Shown: positions 18,018-28,114, numbered from the stretch's first letter. The stretch: DNA of 64,000 nt from Sphingobacteriaceae bacterium (GCA_014380615.1 JACMJM010000024.1:19572-83571); one strand, 5' to 3'. Notes: generated by a model from the sequence alone, not told the origin. A program made the numbers and translations.

Positions 18018-19301
18018 GTGGAGAATCCCGACTCAGATAATTCCGGTCAATCGAAAAAAGATCCCTATGCCGCTCTTCGCTTTGCGGAATTTCGCTCATT
18101 TCTGGGAATTCGCTTTTTTCTAACCTTTGCTTATCAGATACAGGCTGTAATTGTTGGCTGGTATATTTATCAATTAACAAAAGACCCTTTTTCACTTGGC
18201 TTAATAGGTTTGGCCGAGGCAATACCTGCCTTGGGAATTGCGTTGTACGGCGGCTATGTGGCTGATAAATCTGAAAAGACGATTTTACTCAAGTTGATCC
18301 TGGCTTGGATGTTTGTTTGTTCGCTGGTTCTGTTTTTAATTACACTTCCATCGCTCGCAGAAAACGTAACCCAGACTACAATTATTTGGGTGATTTATTC
18401 TATGATATTTTTTATAGGCATAGCGCGTGGTTTCATGGGGCCGACCGTATTTTCACTAATGGCTCAGATCATCCCGCGCGAGCATTACCCCAATTCGTCC
18501 ACCTGGAATAGTGCCGGATGGCAGGTAGCATCGATCGCCGGTCCCGCCTTCGGTGGATTGGTGTATGCTTACCAGGGTATATCAGTTACGTTCTTTTTAA
18601 TCCTTGTTTTTTTAATTATATCCTTCGCCTGCACCTTCTTCCTTAAAAAGAGACCTCCGCAATTCGTTCCGAAAGAAAGTATTTACGAAAGTCTTTCCGA
18701 AGGTATTCGATTTGTATTTCGTAGCAGGATGATGCTGGGTGCTATGAGCCTTGATCTGTTTTCAGTATTTTTCGGAGGTGCGGTAGCGCTTATTCCGGTT
18801 GTAGCCAGCGAGGTTTTGCATGTAGGCGCAGAGCAGTTTGGAATGATGCGTGCCGCTCCTGCAATAGGAGCGGTGTTAACCATGCTGATTATGGCCAGGC
18901 ATTCGCCTATGGGTAAACCATGGCGAAATCTTTTATTAGCGGTTACCGGATTTGGTTTGTCAATTATCGGTTACGGCTTGTCAACCAGTTTTTATCTCAC
19001 TTTGGTATTTCTGTTTCTGGAAGGAGTGTTTGACAGTGTTAGCGTGGTCATCCGCTCAACTATTATGCAGTTGCTAACTCCCGATGATATGCGCGGAAGG
19101 GTTTCGGCGGTTAACTCGATGTTTATCGGGTCTTCCAACGAAATCGGAGCATTTGAATCCGGTTTAACCGCCCGGTTAATGGGCACTGTACCGGCTATTC
19201 TCTTTGGCGGAAGTATGACCTTGATAATAGTTTCGCTAACGTATTTGAAAACCAAAAAGCTGGTTCCGCTGGGCTTAAAAGAAATTCATACTCCTGAATA
19301 G
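18018..19301 (+). CDS. MFS transporter, enterobactin-exporter-like (MFS_3 type)
   Basis: This 427-residue integral membrane protein starts at GTG (18018). It has the sequence pattern of the EntS-like MFS_3 group, with about 12 hydrophobic helices, a cytoplasmic loop KSEKT after helix 2 and the ENT-like segment SSTWNSAGWQVASIAGPAFGG. It is likely a proton-driven exporter of small molecules; the substrate cannot be predicted. It is on the same strand as recG, 57 bp after its stop, and followed by a small lipoprotein gene. Confidence 0.88.
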   Translation: MENPDSDNSGQSKKDPYAALRFAEFRSFLGIRFFLTFAYQIQAVIVGWYIYQLTKDPFSLGLIGLAEAIPALGIALYGGYVADKSEKTILLKLILAWMFVCSLVLFLITLPSLAENVTQTTIIWVIYSMIFFIGIARGFMGPTVFSLMAQIIPREHYPNSSTWNSAGWQVASIAGPAFGGLVYAYQGISVTFFLILVFLIISFACTFFLKKRPPQFVPKESIYESLSEGIRFVFRSRMMLGAMSLDLFSVFFGGAVALIPVVASEVLHVGAEQFGMMRAAPAIGAVLTMLIMARHSPMGKPWRNLLLAVTGFGLSIIGYGLSTSFYLTLVFLFLEGVFDSVSVVIRSTIMQLLTPDDMRGRVSAVNSMFIGSSNEIGAFESGLTARLMGTVPAILFGGSMTLIIVSLTYLKTKKLVPLGLKEIHTPE

Positions 19302-19364
19302 CCGCTTCAATTTTTAAATCAAATCCATTTGGGTATTGCTTTGTTAATGCTGAAAAGATCTATA

Positions 19365-19703
19365 ATGAAAGCATTCTCAAATCTAATTTTAATCAGTGCG
19401 GTTGTTTTTGTAACCTCCTGCACTTCATCGTCCAGTGACAGTAATTCCTACCAATCAGGTACTGGTTCTGTAATGGATACCAGCAGATTAAATGCGCCTG
19501 CGGATACTTCTGTGATGCAGGGTCAATATGAAGAAAATGGCAAGCAATCATCCAGAACCTATATCGGGACGGATACAACCGGAAAAAGTACTTCTGGGGT
19601 ACATGAACAGTCTGGTGGCAGCTCTCTTGGAGCGCAGGAATCATCAGAAAGCTCTGCAGCTGGCTCAAGTGAAACTAAAGCAGCACCTGCTTCAGGACAT
19701 TAA
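19365..19703 (+). CDS. small Ser/Thr-rich lipoprotein
   Basis: Starting at the ATG at 19365, this 112-residue protein begins MKAFSNLILISAVVFVTSC, an ideal lipoprotein signal with the lipidated cysteine at 19. In-frame ATG and TTG codons further upstream would only lengthen the signal peptide. The mature part is low-complexity, rich in Ser, Gly, Thr and Glu, with no recognisable domain. It is likely anchored to the outer or inner membrane. A strong terminator follows immediately. Function unknown. Confidence 0.7.
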   Translation: MKAFSNLILISAVVFVTSCTSSSSDSNSYQSGTGSVMDTSRLNAPADTSVMQGQYEENGKQSSRTYIGTDTTGKSTSGVHEQSGGSSLGAQESSESSAAGSSETKAAPASGH

Positions 19704-19739
19704 ACGAAAAAATCCCACATTTAGTGGGACTTTTTCGTT
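19703..19739. terminator. bidirectional rho-independent terminator
   Basis: AACGAAAAA-TCCCAC and GTGGGA-C-TTTTTCGTT form a long stem with an ATTTA loop, A-rich on the left and T-rich on the right. It sits between the lipoprotein gene and the convergent outer-membrane protein gene and should serve both. Confidence 0.85.
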
Positions 19740-19751
19740 ATTCAAGTTGAT

Positions 19752-20363
19752 TTAAAATTTAAATCCTAAACCTAATTGAATAACCTGATTTCTGTATTCA
19801 GGAGTTTCTGAATTTCCGTTTCCCTCATTTTTTTGTAAGTCGAGCGCATAACGTGCAACTAAGCTGGTTCTGGTACCAACGTTAAATCCGACACCGATTA
19901 CACCGCCGATAAGATTTTTTCTCAGGTCGTCATTCTCTGCCTTAACTGTTCTTCTGTATTCATCGTCACCGGTTTCAAATTTCTCGGTAGTTGAGGTTAA
20001 AAAAGATACTTGCGGGCCTAAATGGATATTAAAACCACTGGAGGTTCCGATTTTTAAAAGGATTGGAATTTCGACAAAATTGGTGGTAACCGTGTAGTCG
20101 TTATCGGCACCGAAAAGTGTCCGGCCGCTTGATTTATACCCTTTTTGCGAAAACATTAATTCGGGTGCGAAAGAGATCTGGCTGGCAATCGGAATATCTA
20201 AGGTTATTCCTGCATGAAAGCCGGGTTTAAATTCAGTTTCAAAGTTATCATCGCCGGTTCTGATCATGTTCGCGAAGTTAACTCCTACTCTTCCACCTAA
20301 AGATTGTGCGTTAACTGCAACCGCAGAAACCAGCACAGAAAATAAAATAAGTATACGTTTCAT
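19752..20363 (-). CDS. outer-membrane beta-barrel protein (PorT/OMP_b-brl_2 type)
   Basis: This 203-residue protein has a signal peptide (about 1-19, ending VNAQ) and a mature sequence of alternating hydrophobic residues ending in an aromatic strand (IQLGLGFKF, terminal Phe), the signature for insertion into the outer membrane. GRVGVNFANM near the N terminus and PELMFSQKGYKS match the small eight-strand porin-like family common in Bacteroidota. Role unknown, perhaps structural or adhesive. It converges on the lipoprotein gene. Confidence 0.85.
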   Translation of the reverse strand: MKRILILFSVLVSAVAVNAQSLGGRVGVNFANMIRTGDDNFETEFKPGFHAGITLDIPIASQISFAPELMFSQKGYKSSGRTLFGADNDYTVTTNFVEIPILLKIGTSSGFNIHLGPQVSFLTSTTEKFETGDDEYRRTVKAENDDLRKNLIGGVIGVGFNVGTRTSLVARYALDLQKNEGNGNSETPEYRNQVIQLGLGFKF

Positions 20364-20451
20364 AATTGTGTGTTTTAACGTGTATTGAAATTATCATGCC
20401 AATTTGGTTAACATCGGCTTTTTGTAACCAAACAGCTTGCTATATAAATTG

Positions 20452-20481
20452 TTTGCTTTACAGGCTTAGACCTTATCTTTA
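20452..20481 (+). promoter_or_regulatory. full -33/-7 promoter for the GH3 gene
   Basis: TTTG at 20452-20455 and TATCTTTA at 20474-20481 are separated by 18 bases, matching the Bacteroidota housekeeping consensus in both elements apart from the last base of the -7 box. It ends 39 bases before the GH3 ATG. Confidence 0.7.
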
Positions 20482-20520
20482 CTGTATAGAATTGAATACA
20501 ATTCTTTGAAACACACATTT

Positions 20521-22290
20521 ATGAACTTTAAATCTTTTTTTCGGATATTCCTGATAGTAGCTTCATCTCATGCATTTGGACAACAGGGTAATAACTTTAC
20601 AGTTCAAAACCCCCGGCAAGATGACTGGGTTGATTCGGTATTCAAAAAACTTAATCGCAGGGAAAAGATAGCTCAGCTATTTTTTTTAAGGGCTCATACC
20701 GATAAAGGAAAAGCTTACGAAGCAGCAGTAGGCGCTATGATAAAAAAGAACAAGGTTGGAGGGCTGGTATTTTTTCAGGGTGGTCCCGGAAGGCAGGCCG
20801 CACTTACAAATACCTATCAGCAGCTTTCTGAAGTTCCTTTATTAATTGCCATGGATGCCGAATGGGGTTTGGGGATGCGTTTAGACAGTACTGTTTCTTA
20901 CCCCTATCAAATGACTTTGGGCGCAATTCGAGATACGAATATAGTTTATCTGATGGGCCAAAAAATCGCCCGTGACTTTAAGCGCCTTGGTATGCATATA
21001 AATTTTGCTCCCGTAGTTGATGTAAATAATAATCCCAACAACCCGGTTATCAATTATCGCTCGTTTGGCGATAATGAATATAATGTTGCCAGCAAAGCGG
21101 CGGCCTACATGAAGGGCCTGCAGGACGAAGGGATCCTGGTAAGCATTAAACATTTCCCGGGTCATGGAGATACTAATGTAGATTCGCATAGTGATTTGCC
21201 GGTTTTGAGTTTTAGCAAACAGCGTCTTGATTCGCTTGAATTATATCCCTTTAAAGAACTTATCAGGCAGGGAGCATCTGGTGTTATGGTAGCGCATATG
21301 AATATCCCTTCGCTTGATAGTACCAAAAATCTTCCTTCAACCTTGTCTGCTCCTATTGTAACCGGCTTGTTAAAGCAACAACTCGGTTTTAAAGGTCTGG
21401 TGTTTTCCGACGCTATGGAAATGAAAGGGGTTGTTAAATATTTCCCCGACGGGGAAGCAGATGTGCGTGCGGTAATAGCGGGTAACGATGTTATCGAACT
21501 GTCGGAAGATGCGCCAAGAGCAATAAAATTAATAAAACGCGCTATTAGGAAAGATAGAATTTCCATGGATCAGATTGATGAAAGCGTTAAGAAAATCCTG
21601 GCTGCGAAATATTGGGCCGGACTAAGTAAGCCAGCAGTTATCAATACCCTTAACGTGTATGAGGATTTGAACGGAGGCGAAGCACTCGCGCTTAACCAAC
21701 GGCTTTCGGATGCGGCGGTAACGGTTTTAAAAAGCGATAGCCTGATAAAGCAATTGGATCCTAACCGGAAAACAGCAATAATTAGCCTGGGAGTAACAGA
21801 AGTAAGCACTTTCCAAAAGGAAATGCAAAAGCGTTTTAGTAATTCAACCAATTTTATTGTGTCTAAAATCGCGTCAGCTGCTGATATTAAAAACGTTTCT
21901 AAAGATTTGAGAAGTTTCGATCAGGTTATTGTTGCTATTCATGATTACCGTAAACGGCCCCAAAGCAGCTTGGATTATAATAATGAATTAAAGGCTTTTA
22001 TACGCGACCTGGCTAAGCTTAATACTGTAACATGTGTTTTCGCCAATCCTTATTCCATAAGAGGATTAAAAGGTATCGAAAAAAGTAAATCATTACTGAT
22101 AGGCTATCAAAACAGCGACGAGATGCAGCTGGCAGCCGCGAAGGTATTAAGTAATCAAATGCAGGCCTCGGGCAGTTTGCCGGTTACTATAAATGAAGTT
22201 TTCAAAACCGGAGACGGAATTATGTTTTTTCCTGTGCCTCGTAGTGTAAGCGGTCGGTTAATTAATCAGAAAGCTGAGGGTACCGACTGA
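20521..22290 (+). CDS. NagZ-like glycoside hydrolase family 3, single-unit form
   Basis: Starting at ATG 20521 (an in-frame TTG 15 bases earlier is less likely), this 589-residue protein has a signal peptide ending AFGQ. It then has the N-terminal (beta/alpha)8 domain of beta-N-acetylhexosaminidase-type GH3: LIAMDAEWGLGMRL, the histidine loop KHFPGHGDTNVDSHSDLP and the nucleophile in GLVFSDAMEMKGV. A second alpha/beta domain follows (about 390-585). Many Bacteroidota relatives continue into a beta-lactamase-like domain of about 400 residues; this one stops before it. It is probably a periplasmic hexosaminidase acting in peptidoglycan recycling. It overlaps the convergent receptor gene by 25 bp. 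Confidence 0.9.
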   Translation: MNFKSFFRIFLIVASSHAFGQQGNNFTVQNPRQDDWVDSVFKKLNRREKIAQLFFLRAHTDKGKAYEAAVGAMIKKNKVGGLVFFQGGPGRQAALTNTYQQLSEVPLLIAMDAEWGLGMRLDSTVSYPYQMTLGAIRDTNIVYLMGQKIARDFKRLGMHINFAPVVDVNNNPNNPVINYRSFGDNEYNVASKAAAYMKGLQDEGILVSIKHFPGHGDTNVDSHSDLPVLSFSKQRLDSLELYPFKELIRQGASGVMVAHMNIPSLDSTKNLPSTLSAPIVTGLLKQQLGFKGLVFSDAMEMKGVVKYFPDGEADVRAVIAGNDVIELSEDAPRAIKLIKRAIRKDRISMDQIDESVKKILAAKYWAGLSKPAVINTLNVYEDLNGGEALALNQRLSDAAVTVLKSDSLIKQLDPNRKTAIISLGVTEVSTFQKEMQKRFSNSTNFIVSKIASAADIKNVSKDLRSFDQVIVAIHDYRKRPQSSLDYNNELKAFIRDLAKLNTVTCVFANPYSIRGLKGIEKSKSLLIGYQNSDEMQLAAAKVLSNQMQASGSLPVTINEVFKTGDGIMFFPVPRSVSGRLINQKAEGTD

Positions 22291-25034
22291 CTAAGGCCAG
22301 GATTTTGAGGTTGCTTCGCTCCTTTTGAGAACTTTCTCACTTGCATATTAAACGAGAGCAGGAAGTATCTTGCCAGGCGGTTACTCTGGCTATCGGAAAT
22401 ATAACTGGATGTTACTACTCTGTTAATACCTATGTTTTGGTTAAACAAGTCGTATCCCTGTAAGCGAAGTGTTCCCATGTTGTTTTTTAGGAATTTTCGC
22501 TCGAAGTAGATGTTTAGCAGGTTAGGGTTTCTGCTGATAGACTGATAGCCGTAATTAAGCTGTTTTGTAAAGTCGTATCCCAGGGTGTACTTTTTAAAAA
22601 AGAAGTTTCTCCCACCCATGGATAGGTTAAGCGTTTTACTTTCCGTTTCATTTTGCCGCTTTTCAAAAATGGTTTTTGACTTTCTTAACCGGTAGTCAGC
22701 AGCGAGATTTACATCTACAATGTTTTTTAAATCTATTCTGAAAGTTGCTCTGGGCATAATACTCCAGGTATTTCCGTTGTTTCTAAAATCATCAATAAAC
22801 GAGGCGCTGCTATTATAGTTTCCTACGCTGGCAACGGTAAGCGTATATTTTTTTTGCGCAAAAGGATAAGTGTAAGATATATTTCCGTTTACTCCGAAAA
22901 AGCCATCGGTATTGATATAGGTTGTAGTACGGCCAATACTATCGTTGGTAATGCTGGTTACTATTTTATTCTCAACCTGGTCGAATGCGATGTTTGCAGA
23001 CAGCAGCTTTCCGCTTTTGGGATTTGAATCTGTTTTTCGGTAATTTAAGCTCACCCTGTGGGTAAATTCGGGATTTAGATTCTCGTTCCCTATCAGGATA
23101 TTATTTAAGTTAGAGCTATCCCTGAGTGGTTGTAATTGCTGAAAATTAGGTTCAAAACTCGATCCGTTGTAATTAAGCGTAAGCGACTCTGTTTTCGAAA
23201 AATTATAGGAAAAGCGCAGGGTTGGAATTACATTAAAATTATTTTTAGATGTAGTTACTTTCCTCACGATGTTTTCACCTTTTAATGACGACGGTTGAGC
23301 TACCACACCCGCGGTGTAATTATATTTTACGGTTCTCCCCGAATAACTCAGACTAAGCCGGTTAGTATAAAACTGATACTTAAAATCATTGCTCTGCAAA
23401 ACATTGTAAACCTCAATCCCTGTAAGCGGATTAACGTCAAACACCTGCTTTAAACTTTGCGAATTAGATTTCGACCAGGTGTAACTAACTTCCAGAAAGG
23501 AAGCTTTCCCGATAGGTTCTCTAAACGAAGCCCTTGCGGAGGATTTTATGTTTTCATTCTCCGAATCGTTTAACTGATCCTGAATGGTTTTATTGCTGGT
23601 AACCGGCGATCTGCTTGAGTCAACACGGTCATAAATTCTTAAATAGTCTCGATCCTGATCGCGGCTTGAAAAGTTAAGCGTTGAATTAAGTGTGAGACTT
23701 CTTCGCGGCTTTTTAAATGAATGATTGAATAAAATATCAGTTCCGTAGTTTGGAACAAGGGATTGATTGCCGGTTGTATTATTATTAAACGAATACCGCA
23801 GGCCCCGGCGGGTCCGGGATAAGCCTGTATTATTGGTTGATGAACTATTATAAGAGAAGTAGGGACTTATTTTGATATAATTTTTCTTGTTTGCGCGGTA
23901 TTCAAAACTACCGGTAAAGCGATGATCGCTGTTTTCTAAACTGCTGTTATTATTACCCGAACTGATAGTTGTATCGATAGCCGTCGAGTTTTTTAAGGGG
24001 TTGAAGCTTTGCGAAAAATTATTGCTGATAGAGGTGTTTTTTGTTGAGGCATAACTATAACTGCCGCCATAACTTATTTTTTTCTTGTATACGTTTTGGA
24101 AATCTATCCCTCCAGATAGGGTATTAGTAAAGCCGTCCCCTCCTCGTGCCCCGGCGGCAAAATTCGCTCCTCGCGCGCCTCCACCGCGGCCACCGCCATC
24201 GAAGTTAAAGCCGTTTCTATTGATATTGTTAGAAAGTAACTGCACAGCAAGTCGTCTTTCTTCTAAAAAATTAGTCAAACTCAAACTTCCAAGATAGCGT
24301 TCTCTGTCTCCGCCGGCCACCGCGGCATTGCCATACGAGCCTCTATTTTTACCTGGTTGGATAGTTATGTTGATGATCTTTTCTGGTTCACCGGTTTTAA
24401 CACCGGTTAAATTAGCCTCGTCACCATAATCATCTATTATCTGGATGTTTTTGATGATATCGGCCGGCAGATTTTGAGTGGCGGTTTGAACATCTCCTCC
24501 AAAAAAATCTTTTCCGTTAATCCGTATCCGGGCTACTTTTTTCCCCTCGGTTTCAACATTGCCGTCTTTATCTACTACAACGCCGGGCAGCTTTTTCAAA
24601 ATTTCTTCAACGGCGGAACCTTCTGGTACCGGATATGCCGCCGCGCTGTATTGCACGGTATCTTCTTTTACCGTTACCGGCGTAACCCCCGAAATAATAA
24701 TTTCATTCAATTCGTTATGGTTCTCCCGCAGGATAATTTTCGGAATAGTTATGGTTAACAGATCATCAGTGAACGAATATTCCCGAGATAGTGATGTAAA
24801 GCCAATGCTCGATACGTTGATCGAAAATTGAGACGACTTTACAGAACGAAAGGTAAAGTTGCCATTTACATCGGTAATCGTCAATAAGGTGTCCTTGTTC
24901 CCGGTAAGCTTAATAGTGGCTGATATAATTCCCGTAGAGGCAGTATCCTGTACCGTTCCGCGTACCTGTTTAGTTTGGGCGAATACATTGCCGCATAAAA
25001 AGAATAATAGCAGAAAAACTAAACGACTATACAT
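22266..25034 (-). CDS. TonB-dependent-receptor-like outer-membrane protein (OMP_b-brl_3)
   Basis: A 922-residue protein with signal peptide (1-19, ending VFAQ), an N-terminal carboxypeptidase-regulatory-like sandwich (about 22-110), a plug domain (VEEILKKLPGVVVDKDGNV, INGKDFFGGD) and a long barrel finishing around residue 905. A glycine-rich stretch (GGGRGGGARG) near 275-300 separates plug and barrel. It is a paralogue of the next gene and arranged in tandem with a 23-bp gap. Such proteins of the outer membrane beta-barrel 3 group are thought to be TonB-dependent importers; substrate unknown. No SusD partner is present. Confidence 0.9.
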   Translation of the reverse strand: MYSRLVFLLLFFLCGNVFAQTKQVRGTVQDTASTGIISATIKLTGNKDTLLTITDVNGNFTFRSVKSSQFSINVSSIGFTSLSREYSFTDDLLTITIPKIILRENHNELNEIIISGVTPVTVKEDTVQYSAAAYPVPEGSAVEEILKKLPGVVVDKDGNVETEGKKVARIRINGKDFFGGDVQTATQNLPADIIKNIQIIDDYGDEANLTGVKTGEPEKIINITIQPGKNRGSYGNAAVAGGDRERYLGSLSLTNFLEERRLAVQLLSNNINRNGFNFDGGGRGGGARGANFAAGARGGDGFTNTLSGGIDFQNVYKKKISYGGSYSYASTKNTSISNNFSQSFNPLKNSTAIDTTISSGNNNSSLENSDHRFTGSFEYRANKKNYIKISPYFSYNSSSTNNTGLSRTRRGLRYSFNNNTTGNQSLVPNYGTDILFNHSFKKPRRSLTLNSTLNFSSRDQDRDYLRIYDRVDSSRSPVTSNKTIQDQLNDSENENIKSSARASFREPIGKASFLEVSYTWSKSNSQSLKQVFDVNPLTGIEVYNVLQSNDFKYQFYTNRLSLSYSGRTVKYNYTAGVVAQPSSLKGENIVRKVTTSKNNFNVIPTLRFSYNFSKTESLTLNYNGSSFEPNFQQLQPLRDSSNLNNILIGNENLNPEFTHRVSLNYRKTDSNPKSGKLLSANIAFDQVENKIVTSITNDSIGRTTTYINTDGFFGVNGNISYTYPFAQKKYTLTVASVGNYNSSASFIDDFRNNGNTWSIMPRATFRIDLKNIVDVNLAADYRLRKSKTIFEKRQNETESKTLNLSMGGRNFFFKKYTLGYDFTKQLNYGYQSISRNPNLLNIYFERKFLKNNMGTLRLQGYDLFNQNIGINRVVTSSYISDSQSNRLARYFLLSFNMQVRKFSKGAKQPQNPGLSQSVPSAF

Positions 25035-25057
25035 AGTAACAGCTCAGCTGTTTCAAT

Positions 25058-27919
25058 TTAAAAATTGCCCCGATCTCCGCGAGGTTGAGAATCGCCTCCT
25101 CTACCTTCGCTGCGATTTCTGTCAAAGTTTGGCTGAATTCCGCCAGGAAATTTCTGAATCCTGAAACTAAAAGTTGCCATAAAGTATCGGGTTAACCGAT
25201 TGGTTTGGCTGTTGGTAATGGTATTTGCATCCTGCGAGACACCAACTATGGTGCCCTCATTCAGTAAATCAAATCCCTGGAACCTTAACGTACCCCTTCG
25301 GTTAAAAAATTGCTTCTCAAAATATGCGTTCACTATCAAGGGATTAGCTTCTATTGAACTGTATCCTTTATTAATATTTTTACTCAGATCCCAACCAAGT
25401 ATAAACGTTTTGAAGAAATACAATTTCCCGTTCAGATCATAATTTATCGTATTCGCCCTGGTGTCTCTGCCGAAAGTGTAATCAACATTAGTACCTCTGT
25501 ATCCCACGGATGGGTAAATCTCCACATTAGGATTCGGGTTTATTTGTAAACCCAAATTCTGACTAAACGTCCAGTTTTTTCCAATATTTTCTCTGCCGTT
25601 TGTAAAAGAAACATCATTGGTATAACCCATACGTCCATTTAAAGATACCCGGTATTTTCTTTCGAGAAATGATTTGGATATAGAATAGAAAGAGTTTGTA
25701 GAATAATAATTGTCAGCATTTAAAAAGCGGGTTTCCTGGATAGACCTGGCCACTTTTTTACCTTTCACAATTACCGAGTCTACATAGCCGACAATATTTC
25801 TGGTGATTTGATTATTTGTAAAATTACCAAACACGCCGATATTGAAAAATAATCCTTTTGCCTGGTTATTTGAGTTATATCTAAGATTAAGGGATTGGGT
25901 AAACGATGAGTTTAGTCCGGGATTTCCCACAACCGGGCGTAAGGGATTTGAGGCGTCAATTACCGGCTGTATTTGGTTGAAACTGGGTTCATTGCTTCTG
26001 CCATTATAATTAATAGAAAGCGACCGTGTACGGGCGAAGCTATATTCAAATCTTGCCGTGGGGAAAAAGTTAAATCCTTTTCGTTCCGAAGATTGCTTGC
26101 TGGTTACCGAATAACCTTTAAGTAAGGTAGGCTGAGCCGTTAGGCCAACTGTAAAATTATATAAACGAGGTCTGTCGTACCGGTAATTTAAGCTAAACCT
26201 GTTTGTTGTGAAGGAATAATCATAAATATTACTCAGATCGTTATTTATTACCGGAACCTCACCCTGGTATAAATTGGTTATGCGGCTGTTATCGTAATCA
26301 GACAGGTTATAATTATACCCGAAATCCATACGGCCTAATTTTCCGATAGGTTCGCTGTATGTGATATTGGCGTTTGCGCTAAATCTATTATTTGATGTTT
26401 CTATCTGCCTGTGCGAAATGGAATCGCCTCTAAAAGATAGATCTGTATTGTAATATCTGAATACGTCGTTTACATCCTGATCATTATCAGTAACCGACTG
26501 ACTTAAATTTAGCCCGAACGAAAAGTTTCTACCCATTTTTCTGAACCGATGGTTATAGATAAGATTGCCGCCATAGGAGGGCGAGCTTGAGTTGCTGAGA
26601 AGGTCTGTTTGCTGGTCCTCGGGCGTTCTTCCGGTTTGTTGCTGTTTAAGGTCGGTAAAACCGTCAGAGTCTGATGATCCGATAGTAAAATACGGAGTAA
26701 TGCGTAAATAATTTAACGAGTCTATGGCGTATTCCAAATTGAAGTTTGCACTGTGGTTATTGTTTCCGCTTTCGGTATCAGCAGTAGATAAAGCTCTTAA
26801 AACCGAATCTTGTGTAAAAAACGAGGTTCTTTCGTTATTGGAGATTGAAAGTGTATTTCTAACATTAAAGCGGTAACTGCCGTTCACTGCCAGTTTGGGG
26901 CTAAAATTATCTCTGTAATTAATACCACCAGCAGTGGTAGTGGTAATGCCACCATTATTTCCGCCGAATCCGCCACCGCCGAATCCGCCACCGCCGAATC
27001 CACCACCACCGAATCCACCACCACCACCGCCGCCACGGTTACCACCACCACCGCCGCCAAATCCACGGCCGCCGCCGCCGCCAAAATTAAAGGGAGATGA
27101 ATTAGTATTGTTTAAATTAAGACGTACGTCTAATTGCTGGTCGTTATTCATAAACTGGCCGTTGCCAGAAACCTGGTAGCGATCTTCATTACCACCTCCG
27201 ACAACACCGCTAATTACGCTGCCTTTCATTCGGTCGGGCCTGATGGTAATATTGATGATTTTATCGGCTTCACCTTCCCGAATACCGGTTATATTAGCCT
27301 GGTCACCATAATCGTCAACAATTTGAATTTTTTCGATAATGTCCGCAGGCAATCCTTGCGTTGCGGTTTTCAAATCACCATCAAAATAATCCTTGCCGTT
27401 TACTTTAATTCTCGTCACACTCTTACCCTGGGTGGTTACATTTCCGTCCTTATCAACCTCCACACCCGGAAGTTTCTTAATCACGTCTTCGGCCACCGAA
27501 TTTTCCCTTACCGGGAAATCACTGGCACGGTATTCAACGGTATCTTGTTTTACCGTTACAGCCGGGGTACCCGATATAATTACCTCTTTTAAAACATTAC
27601 TCTGCGATTTTAAGATAATGGGATCGATCTTGATTTGGTTCGTTGCTTCGGAATAAAGAAACCGTTTAACCAGATCGGTATATCCTAAACTGCTGATGCT
27701 TAACACGAACTGAGCAGACTTAACTCCATTAAATTTAAAAAGGCCGTCTACATCGCTACGGGTCATTAACGTGTCCTTAGGTGATGTTAACCGGATGGTA
27801 GCATAAATTAAACCAGTGCCCGCAGAGTCGCGTACTGTACCGCTCACGTCGCGGATATTTTGAGCGAAAATAGCATTGGTGCTTAATAGGAGAAATATCG
27901 ATAAGAGTAATTTTTTCAT
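25058..27919 (-). CDS. TonB-dependent-receptor-like outer-membrane protein with glycine-rich hinge (OMP_b-brl_3)
   Basis: A 953-residue paralogue of the previous gene and first of the pair in transcription order. It has a signal peptide ending IFAQ, a carboxypeptidase-regulatory-like domain, a plug (VIKKLPGVEVDKDGNV, VNGKDYFDGDL, IIEKIQIVDDYGDQANITG) and a barrel. The hinge near residues 275-325 is an extended run of glycine with phenylalanine, encoded by 15-bp tandem repeats at 26961-27020. The C-terminal tail (DRNRSEGRGGDSQPRGDRG) is hydrophilic rather than ending in an aromatic residue, which is atypical for a barrel. A LytTR two-component pair lies just upstream on the same strand. Confidence 0.9.
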   Translation of the reverse strand: MKKLLLSIFLLLSTNAIFAQNIRDVSGTVRDSAGTGLIYATIRLTSPKDTLMTRSDVDGLFKFNGVKSAQFVLSISSLGYTDLVKRFLYSEATNQIKIDPIILKSQSNVLKEVIISGTPAVTVKQDTVEYRASDFPVRENSVAEDVIKKLPGVEVDKDGNVTTQGKSVTRIKVNGKDYFDGDLKTATQGLPADIIEKIQIVDDYGDQANITGIREGEADKIINITIRPDRMKGSVISGVVGGGNEDRYQVSGNGQFMNNDQQLDVRLNLNNTNSSPFNFGGGGGRGFGGGGGGNRGGGGGGGFGGGGFGGGGFGGGGFGGNNGGITTTTAGGINYRDNFSPKLAVNGSYRFNVRNTLSISNNERTSFFTQDSVLRALSTADTESGNNNHSANFNLEYAIDSLNYLRITPYFTIGSSDSDGFTDLKQQQTGRTPEDQQTDLLSNSSSPSYGGNLIYNHRFRKMGRNFSFGLNLSQSVTDNDQDVNDVFRYYNTDLSFRGDSISHRQIETSNNRFSANANITYSEPIGKLGRMDFGYNYNLSDYDNSRITNLYQGEVPVINNDLSNIYDYSFTTNRFSLNYRYDRPRLYNFTVGLTAQPTLLKGYSVTSKQSSERKGFNFFPTARFEYSFARTRSLSINYNGRSNEPSFNQIQPVIDASNPLRPVVGNPGLNSSFTQSLNLRYNSNNQAKGLFFNIGVFGNFTNNQITRNIVGYVDSVIVKGKKVARSIQETRFLNADNYYSTNSFYSISKSFLERKYRVSLNGRMGYTNDVSFTNGRENIGKNWTFSQNLGLQINPNPNVEIYPSVGYRGTNVDYTFGRDTRANTINYDLNGKLYFFKTFILGWDLSKNINKGYSSIEANPLIVNAYFEKQFFNRRGTLRFQGFDLLNEGTIVGVSQDANTITNSQTNRLTRYFMATFSFRIQKFPGGIQPNFDRNRSEGRGGDSQPRGDRGNF
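26961..27020. repeat. 15-bp tandem repeat inside the receptor gene
   Basis: Four consecutive 15-bp units (CCGCCGAATCCGCCA and variants) encode the GGFGG-type repeats of the glycine-rich hinge. The unit is a multiple of three, so copy-number change would keep the frame and alter hinge length. A less regular GC-rich run continues to about 27080. Confidence 0.85.
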
Positions 27920-28114
27920 CAGACTATATTGATTTTTAATTGATATGAAGCTATCATGTGCATTTATGCTCGGATTGTTTCATGTTATATTTTGCAGCAA
28001 GATTAATACCTGTTTGCGTGTGTTTTTAGTAAATGAGACCTACTCAATGTTTTTATAGACCAAATCTGGTTTACCAGCTATACATTAACCATAAGCTTCG
28101 AAACCTATATATTT

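Noticed and set aside
19876..19890. ACCAACGTTA inside the outer-membrane protein gene as another LacI operator
   Set aside because: It lacks the symmetric GGCA half and sits inside coding sequence far from any promoter.
26934..27179. Proline-rich frame on the plus strand
   Set aside because: It is the mirror of the glycine-rich hinge of the receptor gene on the other strand.
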